DNA of 64,000 nucleotides, from positions 884,733,038-884,797,037 of the forward strand of contig NC_133658.1 in the NCBI RefSeq assembly GCF_037893015.1, given 5' to 3'. Of the stretch, positions 42,128-52,999 are shown piece after piece. Under the pieces are notes generated by a model. That model was not told the DNA's origin. It was given only the letters and a program-made list of their open reading frames with translations, and ran no database searches. The stretch comes from Macrotis lagotis. Lineage: Eukaryota; Chordata; Mammalia; Peramelemorphia; Peramelidae. The position numbers and the translations under genes are program-made. Each line of letters opens with the position of its first letter. Positions within the stretch are counted from its first letter, which is position 1.

Positions 42128-42210
42128 GAAAGATTTTATTTATTTTGAGTTTTACAATCTCCCCCATTCTTGCTTCCCTCCCCCTACCCCCTACAGAAGG
42201 CATTCTGTTA
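42128..42210 (-). repeat. 83-bp L1 3' tip with perfect 17-bp duplication
   Basis: GAAAGATTTTATTTATTTTG, AGTTTTACAATCTCCCCCAT, CTACAGAAGGCATTCTGTTA: a very short, minus-strand LINE 3' tip. GATGTGTTTCTTTTTAA is present identically at 42111-42127 and 42211-42227. The 3' end differs from the L1 type at 39826, so at least two L1 3' lineages are present. Confidence 0.88.
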
Positions 42211-42389
42211 GATGTGTTTCTTTTTAATCTTTTCTATTCACTGCCTGAGGAAGTGGTGGTGATAGTAGATGATTAGACATGCAAACAATAATTTAGCCTC
42301 ATAGGCCTGGGATTTCCAATTTGATCTCTGCCATTTACTACTGATTATAAATTCATCAGGTCTCAGTTTTACCAAAGGAAGGAGGGGCT

Positions 42390-42550
42390 TGGAAAATGTG
42401 TTGGATTTGGAATTAGAAATCATAGGTTCTTACCACTTATTTTTTCAGTGACTTTGCATTCACTTCCCTGCGTCTCAGTTTCCTCATCTGCAAAGATGGT
42501 ATAAGACTAGTTTGACCTCCAAAGAGCTACTGTTCTGTGGCTCCAGGTCT
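42390..42550 (+). repeat. degraded SINE/MIR
   Basis: TGTTGGATTTGGAATTAGAA, GCGTCTCAGTTTCCTCATCT, CAAAGATGGTATAAGACTAG. Confidence 0.6.
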
Positions 42551-42559
42551 AGCCGTCTG

Positions 42560-43500
42560 GCTGCTACCTTCTGAGAAAAGCAGAGAGCAAGGACCATAGC
42601 CTTGGAAACATGATACCCACATTTCAAGGGCCAGATGGAGCCCTTGGAAGAGAAAGGAGATTTATCTTACTCTTAGACCAGAGGGAAGGATGCAAGGGCG
42701 GAGAGAATTTTTTGAAGTAGGGAGGAGAGTAGATAACGGATATATCCCAGGATGGACTGGGTCGTTTTGATGTTTTTTCTGTTAGGCTCTTAGTAGATGA
42801 CTTCACCCCAAATTTGAGGCAAACAGGCCCCAGGCCAAGAGAATAAAAAGGATGCCTGGAATTTCTAACACCGCAGACAGAAGGCCTGATTTAGTCCCAT
42901 AACATTCCTATGAAGTAAAGAAGAGGGAGGGAGCTCTCACCATTTTTCATTTGGGGAAAGTGAGGCTCAAGACTGGCCATGTGACATGGTCTTTTAGAAG
43001 GTGATATTTAGACAATGCCAGGAACAGACTTTATCTCTTTAGCCTAGGTCACAGATTAGTCCAACTAAATGTCTCTTTGGTTGTGGTTTGCTTCAGGGGT
43101 AGGTATAATCTGTTATATTTGGGTCAGAATAGATGAACCATAATAAGGGTAGTACACTGGGACTTTTGTATTGGGTTGCCAGCATCTAGGAGCACAATTC
43201 TTCCTTAGGGGAAAACTTCCTCCTTATCACAATTCACAACCTTCATAGTTCCTGCCTGGTTTTCCTTTTCCCTTGCCTGGATCCCCTTCTGGGGTGCCCT
43301 CGCCATGCTACCTTTCCCTATGATCCCCACAAGGGCATGAAGCCAAGACTCTTTGGAAAATGAAGTACCTTTCCCTCAACAATTGTTTTGCCCCGTGTGA
43401 AAGAATTCCTAGTTTGGGCTCTGATGATAGGTCTGATCTCAGACCAGATGGCTTGGATGAGAATCTGGTCTCAAAAATGATGTCTTAACCTACTCTTAAA
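42560..43500. other. single-copy DNA
   Basis: No repeat family, CpG cluster or supported frame recognised; a MIR-like core may lie at 42900-43020. Confidence 0.35.
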
Positions 43501-43525
43501 TTTCTGATGTGGTATTTGTGGAGTA

Positions 43526-43528
<3 letters not shown>

Positions 43529-43619
<91 letters not shown>
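43529..43619. repeat. compound (TC)n-(AC)n microsatellite
   Basis: TC dinucleotides from 43529 to 43571, then AC to 43619, both essentially perfect, with a sharp junction. Confidence 0.97.
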
Positions 43620-43621
<2 letters not shown>

Positions 43622-43635
43622 ACATATATTACACA

Positions 43636-43885
43636 GTGGTAGCTAGGTGGTTTAGTGGATAAAATCAGGAGATTCATCTTTGGGAATTCAAATCTGGCCT
43701 CACCTTCTAGCTGTGTGACCTTGGGCAACTCACTTCACCCTGTTTTATTAATTTTAGCATCCTCATTTGTAAAATGAACTGGAGAAGGAGATGGCGAACC
43801 ACTCAAGTATTTCTGCCAACCCCCCCCCCCAAACCCAAATGGGGTCATGAAGACTCAGACACAACAGATTGAATAACAATTGATA
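43636..43885 (+). repeat. SINE, BovB-tailed class, full-length
   Basis: GTAGCTAGGTGGTTTAGTGG, CTAGCTGTGTGACCTTGGGC, GAACTGGAGAAGGAGATGGC, AAATGGGGTCATGAAGACTC, AGACACAACAGATTGAATAA. A C10 run near 43820 replaces the usual AGAAAACCCC stretch. Confidence 0.93.
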
Positions 43886-44024
43886 CACAGTAGGTTCTTA
43901 AACAGTGTTGATTGATTTATTATGCTCCTAATAACTCTGGAGGAAAGATTGTTGGTTTTTGTTCCCAAGATAAATCTACTTATCCTTGAACTTGCTTTGG
44001 ATGTATAGATTTCTTTTCATATTG

Positions 44025-44270
44025 TCTCCCCTATTAGATTGTAAACTCTTTGGGGGTAGGAATCGTCTTTTGCCTCTTTTTTTTGTATTCCTACCCCTTA
44101 ACATAATACCTGTCTTAGTACGTTCTTAGTAATTGTTAACTGAATTAATCTCTTTGAGCCTCAGTTTCCTCATCTGGGATATGCAGATAATGACACCTAC
44201 CTCCCAGGATTATCTATCTGAGGCTTAAACACTTTATAAACCTTGCTTCCTATATTTATTGTGATTTCAA
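44025..44270 (+). repeat. L2-type end then SINE 3' scrap
   Basis: 44030-44150: TTAGATTGTAAACTCTTTGG, GGGTAGGAATCGTCTTTTGC. 44155-44260: GCCTCAGTTTCCTCATCTGG, TACCTCCCAGGATTATCTAT. Confidence 0.65.
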
Positions 44271-44274
44271 TTCC

Positions 44275-44400
44275 ATCAAACCTAATAAGCATTTATTAAT
44301 CTCCCACTGTGTTCTGAGCATCATGGCTGAAGGTACAATGGAAAACAGCTTCTTGTCCTGAAGGAGTTGGCATTCAAATGGATCAGGGATACTTAAGGAT
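44275..44400 (+). repeat. LINE 3'-region scrap
   Basis: TAATAAGCATTTATTAATCT, CCCACTGTGTTCTGAGCATC, GTCCTGAAGGAGTTGGCATT. Confidence 0.6.
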
Positions 44401-45120
44401 AAGAGGAGGGAGGCATCTGAAGAATCATCCCCAGGCTTAAAGAAATCTTAACAAAAGTCAGCTAAAGAGGTCTCAAAGAATAGGAAAGTTTGGAATCTGG
44501 ATTCTCATAGTATCTTCCACCTCTCTGCCCTGCCCCTGCCCCTCACTTCTTCCTGCCACATTTAGCTTTCAGAATTGGGGAAGGGAATAAGCATTTGATC
44601 AGATCTCTTTAAGGATAAGCATTGTATCAAGATCATATCTGGAAATATGACAAAGCTTGGCCTGCTGTCATAACAAAGAGAAATGATTAAGTCTAAACAC
44701 CCAATAAGAAGACAATATCAGATGATTGAGCATTCTGCCTCAGTAGTTCCCCCATTCCATTACTTTTGCCAAGATGAGGGAATAGGGACCATTTTTGGAT
44801 TTTCAGTTACTCTGAGTAATTTTCCTTTTGTGATCTTTTCAATTGACTTTTTTGGAGGCTTTGATGCTTATTGTTTTGGGGTTCTGTTTATTTATTCTGT
44901 ATCAAATTCTAGTCTCAGGAAGGGGATTATATATAGCTTCAGCATCAGGTCCTGACTAACCTGATAGGACTGGGGATAAGGGAGGCCAGACAAAAGGACA
45001 GAAATCAAGCAAATTCTCTAACCTTCTTGAGGTTCCAGATATTGCAACTGAGTTTGTGGGGCTAGTGTGATGTCCCTGATTCTCTTCTCCCCTTCTCCAC
45101 TAAAAGAACTCCCTTTCCCT
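44400..45120. other. single-copy DNA ahead of candidate exon
   Basis: Repeat-free. GATA-like words (AGATCATATC, GATAAGC) and TTTTCAATTGAC are present. A 90-codon frame at 44683-44955 (+) ends before the exon at 45177 and lacks splice signals. Confidence 0.35.
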
Positions 45121-45176
45121 TTTCTCCTCCTCCTTTCTCATCTTCTGGGTTTTTAACCATTCATTTTCCCTATTAG

Positions 45177-45421
45177 GTTTCCAGAGAGAACATCACCTTC
45201 CAGTCCCTGGCAGAGAAAAGAATGATGCCTTCCGGTTGGGAGTGGAGAGATGGGAATGAACTCAAATCTAGTGGGCACCAGAGAGAAGGGGCTAACTGCT
45301 AACCCAGAGGAGCTCAACTTTACTTGGGCATTCATAGGAGAGATGTCCGACTCTCAGCCTGACTGGCCGCCCTTCATGACTCAGTTTCCACCTTCTGCTA
45401 ATCACCAGTCTCTTGCAGAAG
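45177..45421 (+). CDS. candidate exon 2 with start codon, gene unknown
   Basis: The 3' splice site is strong: a TTTTTAACCAT branch-point-like element and long pyrimidine stretches lead to TTTTCCCTATTAG|G, with the exon starting at 45177. The donor GCAGAAG|GTAAGT (intron from 45422) is close to consensus. In frame with the donor, a stop at 45223-45225 is followed by ATGs at 45250, 45256 and 45343. The last (GGAGAGATGT) starts a reading of 26 codons plus one base (phase 1), beginning MSDSQPDWPP and rich in P, Q, F and W: ordinary, non-repetitive coding-like sequence. No repeat overlaps it. I infer it continues from the exon at 34230-34523 (intron about 10.65 kb). I do not recognise the protein family. 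An alternative acceptor (CATTCATAG|GAGAG) at about 45338 would give a shorter exon. Confidence 0.5.
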
Positions 45422-45625
45422 GTAAGTGTAAGTAACTAAGCCAGGAGGGTAGGAAGTGGATTGTCTGAGTTCCCTTATTTACCATGACCATCTCATCTAA
45501 CTGGAAAATGAAACTTTCATCTCTGGTTTTCAGAAGTATTGAAAGGACCCAATCCCTTGAGCCCTAGGGCTTAGAATTCATTTAGGGACAAGGATTGGAC
45601 TAAAAAGGGAAGGAGTCCCATTTTT

Positions 45626-45775
45626 TTTTTTAGATTTTGCAAGGCAAATGGGGTTAAGTGGCTTGCCCAAGGCCACACAGCTTGGTAATTATTAAGTGTC
45701 TGAGACCAGATTTGAACCCAAGTACTCCTGACTCCAGGGCCGGTACTTTATCCACTGTGCCACCTAGCCACCCCT
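45626..45775 (-). repeat. poly-A SINE, perfect 15-bp duplication
   Basis: GATTTTGCAAGGCAAATGGG, GGTAATTATTAAGTGTCTGA, GCCGGTACTTTATCCACTGT, ending CACCTAGCCACCCCT. AGGAGTCCCATTTTT at 45611-45625 and 45776-45790. Confidence 0.97.
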
Positions 45776-45879
45776 AGGAGTCCCATTTTTAAATAGAGTT
45801 GGAAAACAAATGACTCAAGTAATATTGTTTGAATATTTTAAATCTATCAATGATTTAATTCATATTTTCAATCATGAAT

Positions 45880-46255
45880 TTATAGAATTAGGGCTAGAAA
45901 GGACTTTTAGGTCCCCAAGTTTCACCCTCTTCTTTCACAAAGCAATAATTAGAGACCCCAAGAGGTCATGGGATTATGGATCAGTCCCTTTTGAGACCAT
46001 CCCAATCTGTATCTTTTTTATGGATAAGGAAACTGAGACCCAGGTTGGTGATAGGATCATAAAATTATTGTTTTAGTGTGGGGAAAGACCTCAGTCATCA
46101 CTAGATGACTTTTTTAATGGGTGAGGAAATTGAGATCCAGGGAGGTGACAGGATCAAAAATCATTGTTTTAGAGAGGAGACCTCAGACGTTATTAGATGA
46201 GGAAACTGAGGTACAGAGTAACTGAAATATCTGAGAACTCAGAGTCTGTAGACTT
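45880..46255 (+). repeat. MIR-like sequence with internal tandem duplication
   Basis: Units of about 98 bp: GATAAGGAAACTGAGACCCA...AAAATTATTGTTTTAGTGTG (46024-46120) and GTGAGGAAATTGAGATCCAG...AAATCATTGTTTTAGAGAGG (46122-46190), then a third GATGAGGAAACTGAGG at 46196. Confidence 0.8.
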
Positions 46256-46419
46256 TCTTGGCTTTAGCCTCATACCCTTTGGCTGCCCTTGTCCCCAATC
46301 CTAGAATGAGGGTTGCCCAAGGTAGTATGAGTAGAAAGTGTCAGAGCTAGAATTTGGGTCTAGGTCCTCCTAAGTACAGTAAAAGATATTACTGTAAACA
46401 ATAATGATACCAACCAGGA

Positions 46420-47045
46420 TTGATAAATCCTAAACACCCTTGCAATGTAGGTGGTTATTATGAATCTCTATTTTTCAGATGAGGAAACTGAGGCAGAGAG
46501 GGGTTAAGTGATTTGCCCAGGGTCACAGAGCCAGTAAGTGGCTAAGGAGGATTTGAATTCATGTCTTCCTGATTCCAGGGAGAGAACTTTTATCTACCTC
46601 GCCTCCTAGCTGTTTCTAATAATATGAATAATAAGAGGTTGAAAAAAATGAGAACATGATAATAATATCTGGTATTTCCATAGCATATTGAGATTACCAA
46701 CTGCTTAATACAGATTTCTTTTGAGCCAGTGAGGGTGGAGGGACTTCTATAGCTCCTTGTATCTCCATTTTAGAAATGAGAAAAATGAGACTCCCAGGGA
46801 TTAAATATCTTTCCTGGAGATATAAGGAGGCTAAATTTTAGAGGTAGGATTTAAGAAAACCATTTGTTTTTCCAGATTTTAGTTTTAGGCCAGGAAGGGA
46901 CCTCAGAAGCTGTCTAGTCCATTCCCCTCATTTTACAGACCCAGAGAGGGGAAGGGATTTATCCAGGGTCATAATGATAGCAGGTAACAGGCTTGAACTC
47001 AGGTGGATTCATGATGTAGTATTCTTTCCTCTAAACCATACTGCC
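46420..47045 (+). repeat. three MIR copies
   Basis: 46420-46620 (CAGATGAGGAAACTGAGGCA, AAGTGATTTGCCCAGGGTCA), 46690-46860 (TTTAGAAATGAGAAAAATGA) and 46870-47045 (GGAAGGGACCTCAGAAGCTG, CATTTTACAGACCCAGAGAG). Confidence 0.8.
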
Positions 47046-47149
47046 TCCTGGACCCTTTTAAATCTCATATGACATGCTCATTAGAAATAATTTTTCACTG
47101 TTCAACCCTAAGGGCTTCTCCTGGCAATAATTTGTTGGCAAATTATTAT

Positions 47150-47285
47150 TAGGCAACCAGGTGGCACATTGTATAGATCACTGGTTCTAGAATCAGGAAG
47201 ACCTGAATTAAAATCCAGAGCCAAGCACTAACCAGCTGTGTGACCCTGGAGAAGTAATTTGACCTCTTTCTGCCTCCATTTTTAG
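47150..47285 (+). repeat. SINE head and body, degraded
   Basis: GCAACCAGGTGGCACATTGT, GAATCAGGAAGACCTGAATT, AACCAGCTGTGTGACCCTGG. Confidence 0.75.
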
Positions 47286-47289
47286 CTAA

Positions 47290-47640
47290 TACAGACCTGG
47301 GTTCCTTCCTCCTGCATGGAGAATAAGCTGGTGTGGTTTCAGCCTGTTCTGGGTCTTTGCTCTGGAAGGCTTGGCTTTAGGTTTAATTGATAACTCGGGT
47401 GAGAGATTAATGACTGACTTCAAAAGGCTTTGATGTGGTTCTGTCCGTGTCCTTAAATAACTTTCCTGGGATTATGATCCCCATCTCTGGCAGGATTAAT
47501 AGGAAAAGGAGCATCAATCTTATCACCTTGAATGATTGCAGTAGCTTCCCGAGTGGTGGCCCAGCTTTTCTTTCTCTAGTCCATCCCCCTCTCCCAAAAT
47601 TGCCAAAATAATCTTATTGAACTCAGACCCTATTACCTAA
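47290..47640. promoter_or_regulatory. repeat-free block rich in homeodomain/TCF-like words
   Basis: GTTTAATTGATAACTC, GAGATTAATGACTGACTTCAAAAGG, GGCTTTGATGTGG, GGGATTATGATCC and CAGGATTAATAGG fall within about 200 bp. This pattern resembles conserved developmental enhancers, but conservation is untested. Confidence 0.25.
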
Positions 47641-47689
47641 CGTGTAACCAATCTGTATAATTATACGAAACCCAGACATTGGCATCCTC

Positions 47690-47830
47690 TCATTAATCCT
47701 GAGAGATAGGTGCTGATATCATTTTACAGTTAAGGAAACTGAGACAAACAAAAAAGTCAAGTGATTTTCCCAGAATTACAGTTAGTGAGAATACAAGGTG
47801 GGATTACTCTCTTGTCCACTGTGTGATCTA
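47690..47830 (+). repeat. MIR fragment
   Basis: TCATTTTACAGTTAAGGAAA, CTGAGACAAACAAAAAAGTC, TTTTCCCAGAATTACAGTTA. Confidence 0.7.
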
Positions 47831-48295
47831 ACTGCCTTGAAGAATCAATGGGACCAATGGAACAGCCACAGAAGACATCTTTGGGAAAGGGAGAATGGAG
47901 AAAGGTGAAAGACCCAAGAGAAGGGTCTTGGAGTTGCTCCTTTCTCCACCTGTGGAGCAAGAAAAGCCACAAAGATGACAGAGAAGGAATGGTTGGAGAA
48001 GGGAAGAAGAAAAATGTATTATTGGGGAAGCTGCAGAAGGAGAGTTTATGTAATTGAGCAAAGGGATCTAGAGATTGGACTGGAAGGGAATGATAGGGTG
48101 TGGGGATCATATCAACCAGATCACTGAGAATGTTAGAAAATGCAATTTCAGTAGAGTGGTGAGGGCTGAGACCAGATTGCATGGGAAGGCAGCAGGTACA
48201 GATTTCATGGTCAAGTATTTTGGTCTTCAAAGAAGGGTTTGGTTAGTGAGAGCAGGGTGTGGGTACTGAGTACTGAGTACTGAACTTGGGACACT
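47830..48295. other. single-copy DNA; three TACTGAG repeats at end
   Basis: No gene recognised. GTACTGAGTACTGAGTACTGA at 48262-48282 is a 7-bp triple repeat next to the following SINE. Frames on both strands at 47757-48230 are unsupported. Confidence 0.4.
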
Positions 48296-48309
48296 TGAAA
48301 ATTGCTGAT

Positions 48310-48472
48310 TGGGGTGGCTAGGTGGTATAGTGGATAAAGCACCAGCCCTGGAGTCAGGAGTACCTGGGTTCAAATCCGGTCTCAGACACTTAATAATTAC
48401 CTCCATGTGGCCTTGGGCAAGCCACTTAACCCCATTTGCCTTGCAAAAAAAAATAAATCTAAAAAAAAAAAA
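48310..48472 (+). repeat. poly-A SINE with 13-bp duplication
   Basis: GGGTGGCTAGGTGGTATAGT, GGGTTCAAATCCGGTCTCAG, CATGTGGCCTTGGGCAAGCC, CTTGCAAAAAAAAATAAATC, A12. GAAAATTGCTGAT (48297-48309) and GAAAGTTGCTGAT (48473-48485) differ at one base. Confidence 0.95.
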
Positions 48473-48733
48473 GAAAGTTGCTGATAACTTCAAACAAGTG
48501 ATCTAACCTTTCTCCACCTCAGTTTCATCTGTAGAATGAGGATAATACCTACCTCCAAAACTATTGTGAGTATCAAAGAGATAGTTATATGGAAGACAAT
48601 TTAAATTCTTTAAAGCATGGTATTAGTCGACTAATGAGCATTTATTAAATGAGTTTTATTAGTCTAGACTATTTTAGATGACACAGGCATAGTGCTGAGT
48701 ATACAGTTAAGGAAATGGTTCCTATGTTCTATT

Positions 48734-48770
48734 GAGAGTGAGAGTGAGAGTGAGAGAGAGAGAGAGAGAC

Positions 48771-48839
<69 letters not shown>

Positions 48840-48843
48840 AGAG
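48734..48843. repeat. (GA)n microsatellite with GAGTGA start
   Basis: GAGAGTGAGAGTGAGAGTGA then long GA dinucleotides with two GACAGA interruptions. Confidence 0.96.
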
Positions 48844-49149
48844 AGGAGAGGGCACGGTGTCCTACAGAAAGTAATTTGGGAGGAAATTATATCTGGGGAA
48901 TCTGAAAAGGCCTTGTGGAAGAGGTGATCATTAATGGAACCTAAGGATTTTCAAAAAAAGACGAGATGGAAGCATTTTAAATGCCAAATGGAAAAATTAG
49001 TCTTGATCCTAGAGGTAATAGGGAGCCCTAGTGAGCAGGGGATGCACTGTGTAGGAATGTCACCTTGGTAACTATGTGGAAGATGGATTAGAGTTGTAAA
49101 GAATTTAAGAAGGGATGAGAATAAGTATTCTCAGTGTCTTTCTTGTTTG

Positions 49150-49404
49150 CTGTTGTTGTTTGGTCATTTCAGTTGCATCTGACTTGCCATGACCTTGCTT
49201 GGGGTTTTGGGGGGCTGAAATTCTGGAGTGTTTTACCATTTTCTTTTCTGGTTAGCTTCACAGATGAGGAAACTAAGGCATACAGGGTGGATGGAGTGAC
49301 TTGCCAAAGGTTAAACAACTAGTATGTGTCTGAGGCTGGATTTGAACTCTGGAGGATAAAGCTTCCTGACTCTAGAAGTATTCTATGGCACCACCTAGCG
49401 GTCC
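49150..49404 (-). repeat. SINE, BovB-tailed class
   Basis: TGTTGTTTGGTCATTTCAGT, CAGATGAGGAAACTAAGGCA, GTCTGAGGCTGGATTTGAAC, ending GGCACCACCTAGCGGTCC. Confidence 0.9.
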
Positions 49405-49820
49405 TTTATGGTGACTACAGTGTACCAAGAGCTTTACAAATATTCACTCATTTAATCACAGTTCTGAGAGGAAGATACTTTTGTTTAACCCCATTTTACA
49501 GTTGAGGAAACTGAGACAAACAGAGGGTTAAGTGACCTGTCCAGGGCCACATAGTGACTAAATATTTAAAGCCAGATTTTTTTTAACATTTATATGGTGC
49601 TTACTATTGTCAGTCACTTTACCATTATTATTTCATTTGATCCTTACAAGGATCCTTCAAGATAAGTTCTATTATTGTCCTCATTTTGTGGTTGGGGAAA
49701 TTGTTTTATTGTTTTAAGTGACTTCCCCAGAATCACAAGCTAGTATGTGTCTGAGGCTGGATTTGAACTCAGGCCTTTCTAACTCTGTGCCCTATGCTCT
49801 GTTCACTGAACCACCCTGCT
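49405..49820 (+). repeat. two MIR copies
   Basis: 49420-49575 (CCCCATTTTACAGTTGAGGA, AAACTGAGACAAACAGAGGG) and 49580-49820 (CATTTGATCCTTACAAGGAT, GTGTCTGAGGCTGGATTTGA). Confidence 0.8.
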
Positions 49821-50690
49821 GGTCTTGGAAATGGTTTGGGTTTGGGAGAAAAGATCAAGAGCCCTATTTCAGAACTGTTGATTTTAAGATGCCTCCAGGC
49901 CATCCATTTAATTTACATCCAATAAAATATAAATATATATATATATATATCTTATTATTACTGAGTCACCATTTTCAGGGAATAATCATACAGTGACTCT
50001 CAAATCTCTTAAGTATTTTGGAGTTGTACATCCCTAAAAACAAAAGCTCAAAGTTTCATTAAGGCTCAATTGCCCCTTCTCTGTCCATTCTCAGAGACTC
50101 TTGTGGGCAGATCCAGTGGAAAGAGGACTAGATTTGGAAGCATCTTTCCTAACATGAGCAGGCTAGGCTGGATGGTCTCCAGTCCTCAGTCTATGATCCT
50201 GTGGATCCTGTGATTTATCCTGGTCCTCTCTGCTGTTGTGCAAGGATGCCTCCGTTTTCTAGGGCAGGGATAACCTGGATTGGCAACTTTGGTGAGGATA
50301 ACAGTGTAGACAAGTCTAGCTGCTTATACCTCCCAGCTCCTGGGTGCCTATTTTAGTCTTCATGTGGGTTCTTGGGATTCTTTGGAGGAGGCGCCAAGGC
50401 CTGGAGGCAGTCTCCAATCCTGGAGACATCTGGGTTTTCTGTCTTCATCCCTTCCCCCCTCAATCAGGATGTTAGCCTTGGTCTGATGGACAGATTGTTC
50501 TTTGGGATTCTATACCTGTCCTGGCTAGTCCTTTTTGGGGACTTTCAGGGCTGGGCCTCAAGACAGATACTGATAAGTGCTGTCATCTACTAAGAGACCT
50601 CAGAGCCAGGGTGACTCAGCCCTATAGAGTGGGTGAGAGCCATGCAGGACTATGAGGAGAGAAGCTATAGAGAAGCTCTACTTCATAGCC
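49820..50690. other. single-copy DNA
   Basis: (AT)n at 49930-49950. Otherwise no repeat or gene recognised; a 73-codon frame at 50372-50593 (+) has no support. Confidence 0.35.
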
Positions 50691-50694
50691 TGTG

Positions 50695-51024
50695 CAGTCT
50701 TGTCAGTGTCTCTGTCTCTGCCTCTTTGTCTCTTTCTCTCTCTCTCTCTTCTGTCTCTTTCAGTCTCTCTGTTTTCATCTGTTTTTTCCCTCTTTCCATC
50801 TCTCTCTCTTTCCCTCCCAGCTCTCCCCTCTCTTCTCCCTCCTCCCTCTTTCCTTCCCTTCCTCTCTCCCTTCCTTCCGTACTCTCTTCTTTCTTTCTTC
50901 TTTTTTTCCCTCCTTTCCTTCTCACCTTCCTCCTCTGCCTTTCTCTTCTTCCCCCTCCCTCTTTCTTTCCCTCTTTCCCTCTCTCTCTCCCTTTCTTCCT
51001 TCCTGTATACTTTCCACCTCTTTT

Positions 51025-51083
<59 letters not shown>

Positions 51084-51107
51084 CTCCCCTTCTCCCTCCC
51101 CTTGTTA
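50695..51107. repeat. cryptically simple polypyrimidine tract
   Basis: About 400 bp almost entirely C and T on the + strand, with perfect (CT)n at 51031-51081. All three + frames read S/L/P/F-rich and the minus frames R/E/K/G-rich; these are not genes. Confidence 0.95.
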
Positions 51108-51460
51108 AGGTCTAGACCTCTCCCCATTCCACTCTGATGGAGTGATGCAGGGAGGGAGTGTAGCCTCTGTGTCTGGCTCCAACCTCAGCCACGGCCTACA
51201 GCTCAGAGGCCAAGAATCTCCTCTAAACCTCCCCCAGTGGGATCCAGCCACAGACTGATTAGCCAAACAAAGAGATGCCATTACCCCAAGAACCCTTGCC
51301 CTGTCAATAGACGGTACTGATTTTCAAGAAGTTTGATTCCTCCTTAAGCCAAAATTTTGTCTTTTTTGCAATTTCTCCCCATTGCTCCTGATTCTGTGCT
51401 AGAAGCACAGAAAGGCTAAGCCCTCTTTGGGTGTCAGATCCTCAAACACTTGAAGACAGA
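51107..51460. other. single-copy DNA
   Basis: Includes GATTAGCCAAACAAAGAGATGCC (FOX/SOX-like words) near 51258. No gene recognised. Confidence 0.3.
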
Positions 51461-51469
51461 AATGATAGT

Positions 51470-51670
51470 TCCCATTTAGAGAACACTTGAAGGTTTGTGA
51501 CCACTCTGGGAGGTGTCATTATTATCCTTATTTTATATCTGATGAAACTGAGGCAGACAGGTTAAATGACTTGTCCAAGGTGACACTGGTTAGGAAGTGC
51601 CTCAGGCAAGATTCAAAGCTAAATCTTTTTGGCTCCAGACCCACTGCTATAACCACTGCACTGTGTTCCC
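51470..51670 (+). repeat. MIR copy
   Basis: TTTATATCTGATGAAACTGA, GGCAGACAGGTTAAATGACT, TGTCCAAGGTGACACTGGTT. Confidence 0.8.
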
Positions 51671-51992
51671 CCATTGAGATCAAACCTCTCCATTTCCTTT
51701 GTCTGATTTTCAATTTCATTCTCCGCACTGTTCTGAGGACCTAATCTTTAGGAGAAGTTTAAAGAATCAAGGGAGAAAGGTATGTGGCATGTCCATTATT
51801 TCTGGACAAATGCAATCAATTAGCCAAGAAGGATTTAATGAATTGCCTGCCATTCACCAGTAATTGCGATAAGTGGTGGGGGAGATGAAAAGAAAGGCAA
51901 AAGAATCTCCTCAAGGAGCTTGTAGTCTAATGGGGAGACAGCATGCTGACAGTTGTTTTCAAAAAAGACATAGAATGGAGAAATTGGACTTT

Positions 51993-52142
51993 TTTTTTTT
52001 TAGATTTTTCAAGGCAATGGGGTTAAGTGGCTTGCCCAAGGCCACAAGGCTAGGTAATTATTAAGTGTCTGAGGTCGGATTTGAACCCAGGTACTCCTGA
52101 CTCCAAGGCCGGTGCTCTATCCACTGCGCCACCTAGCCACCT
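51993..52142 (-). repeat. poly-A SINE, perfect 15-bp duplication
   Basis: TTTTCAAGGCAATGGGGTTA, AGTGGCTTGCCCAAGGCCAC, GCCGGTGCTCTATCCACTGC, GCCACCTAGCCACCT. GAGAAATTGGACTTT at 51978-51992 and 52143-52157. Confidence 0.97.
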
Positions 52143-52157
52143 GAGAAATTGGACTTT

Positions 52158-52782
52158 GGGGCTTTAGTTGGGACTGAAGGAAACTAGAACACAAAGAAGA
52201 CAGACATTCCAGGCAGGAAAATGTCCACCTTAGAGAAATGGAATATTTTGTGTAAGGATCACCAGCAGGCCTGGGTGTATAGCAGAGAAGTGGGTGTGCA
52301 GGTCTAGGCTGTCTCAGATCATTTTTATTGACTAATTGCATCCAGGAACTGTTTGTTGTGGAAGAAACATTAAGATTTAGAGATAGAGGCCCTGAGTTTC
52401 AGCCCTGCTCAGTCACCCTCTCCCCATGGGATCTTGGGTGAATTCATCTCCTTTCCTCCTCTCTGCTTCCTCACTACCATTAATTCTCTGAGCCACAAGG
52501 CTTGAACCCAGAATCCAGAGAAAGGTTAAAGGAAACTTGTTGGTGTCCTTGATTCTTCATGGAACCCTGGGTTTGGATCCTAGTAACCCAATCTGCAGGG
52601 TCTGTCCAGAGCCCAGTGGAGAGATTGAGTCTGGCCTGAGACAGGAAGTGCCTGGGGAGACTGGGAAATAATTTGTGCCATCACTTGTTGGACTGGAGAA
52701 AGAGAAGAGCTCACTCAGCTTCTGGGGACTGGCTAAAGGGACAGTTGGTTCTATATAGACATAAACTCACATGGCACAAGTG

Positions 52783-52788
<6 letters not shown>
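52158..52788. other. single-copy DNA
   Basis: No repeat or exon recognised. Confidence 0.35.

Positions 52789-52843
<55 letters not shown>
52789..52843. repeat. (CT)n microsatellite
   Basis: About 27 CT dinucleotides. Confidence 0.96.
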
Positions 52844-52845
<2 letters not shown>

Positions 52846-52999
52846 ACTGTCTCTTTTTCTTTGTCTCTTAACTGGCCTTAGAATGCTCATTAAATGGTGT
52901 CCCATCTGGTTCCAGATTGGCTCTGCTTCAAAACTCCCTTTTGTACTACCAGTCTGTTGGCAACAGCGTCTCCTTGCATAGAAAAGTTCAGGAAGCGAT

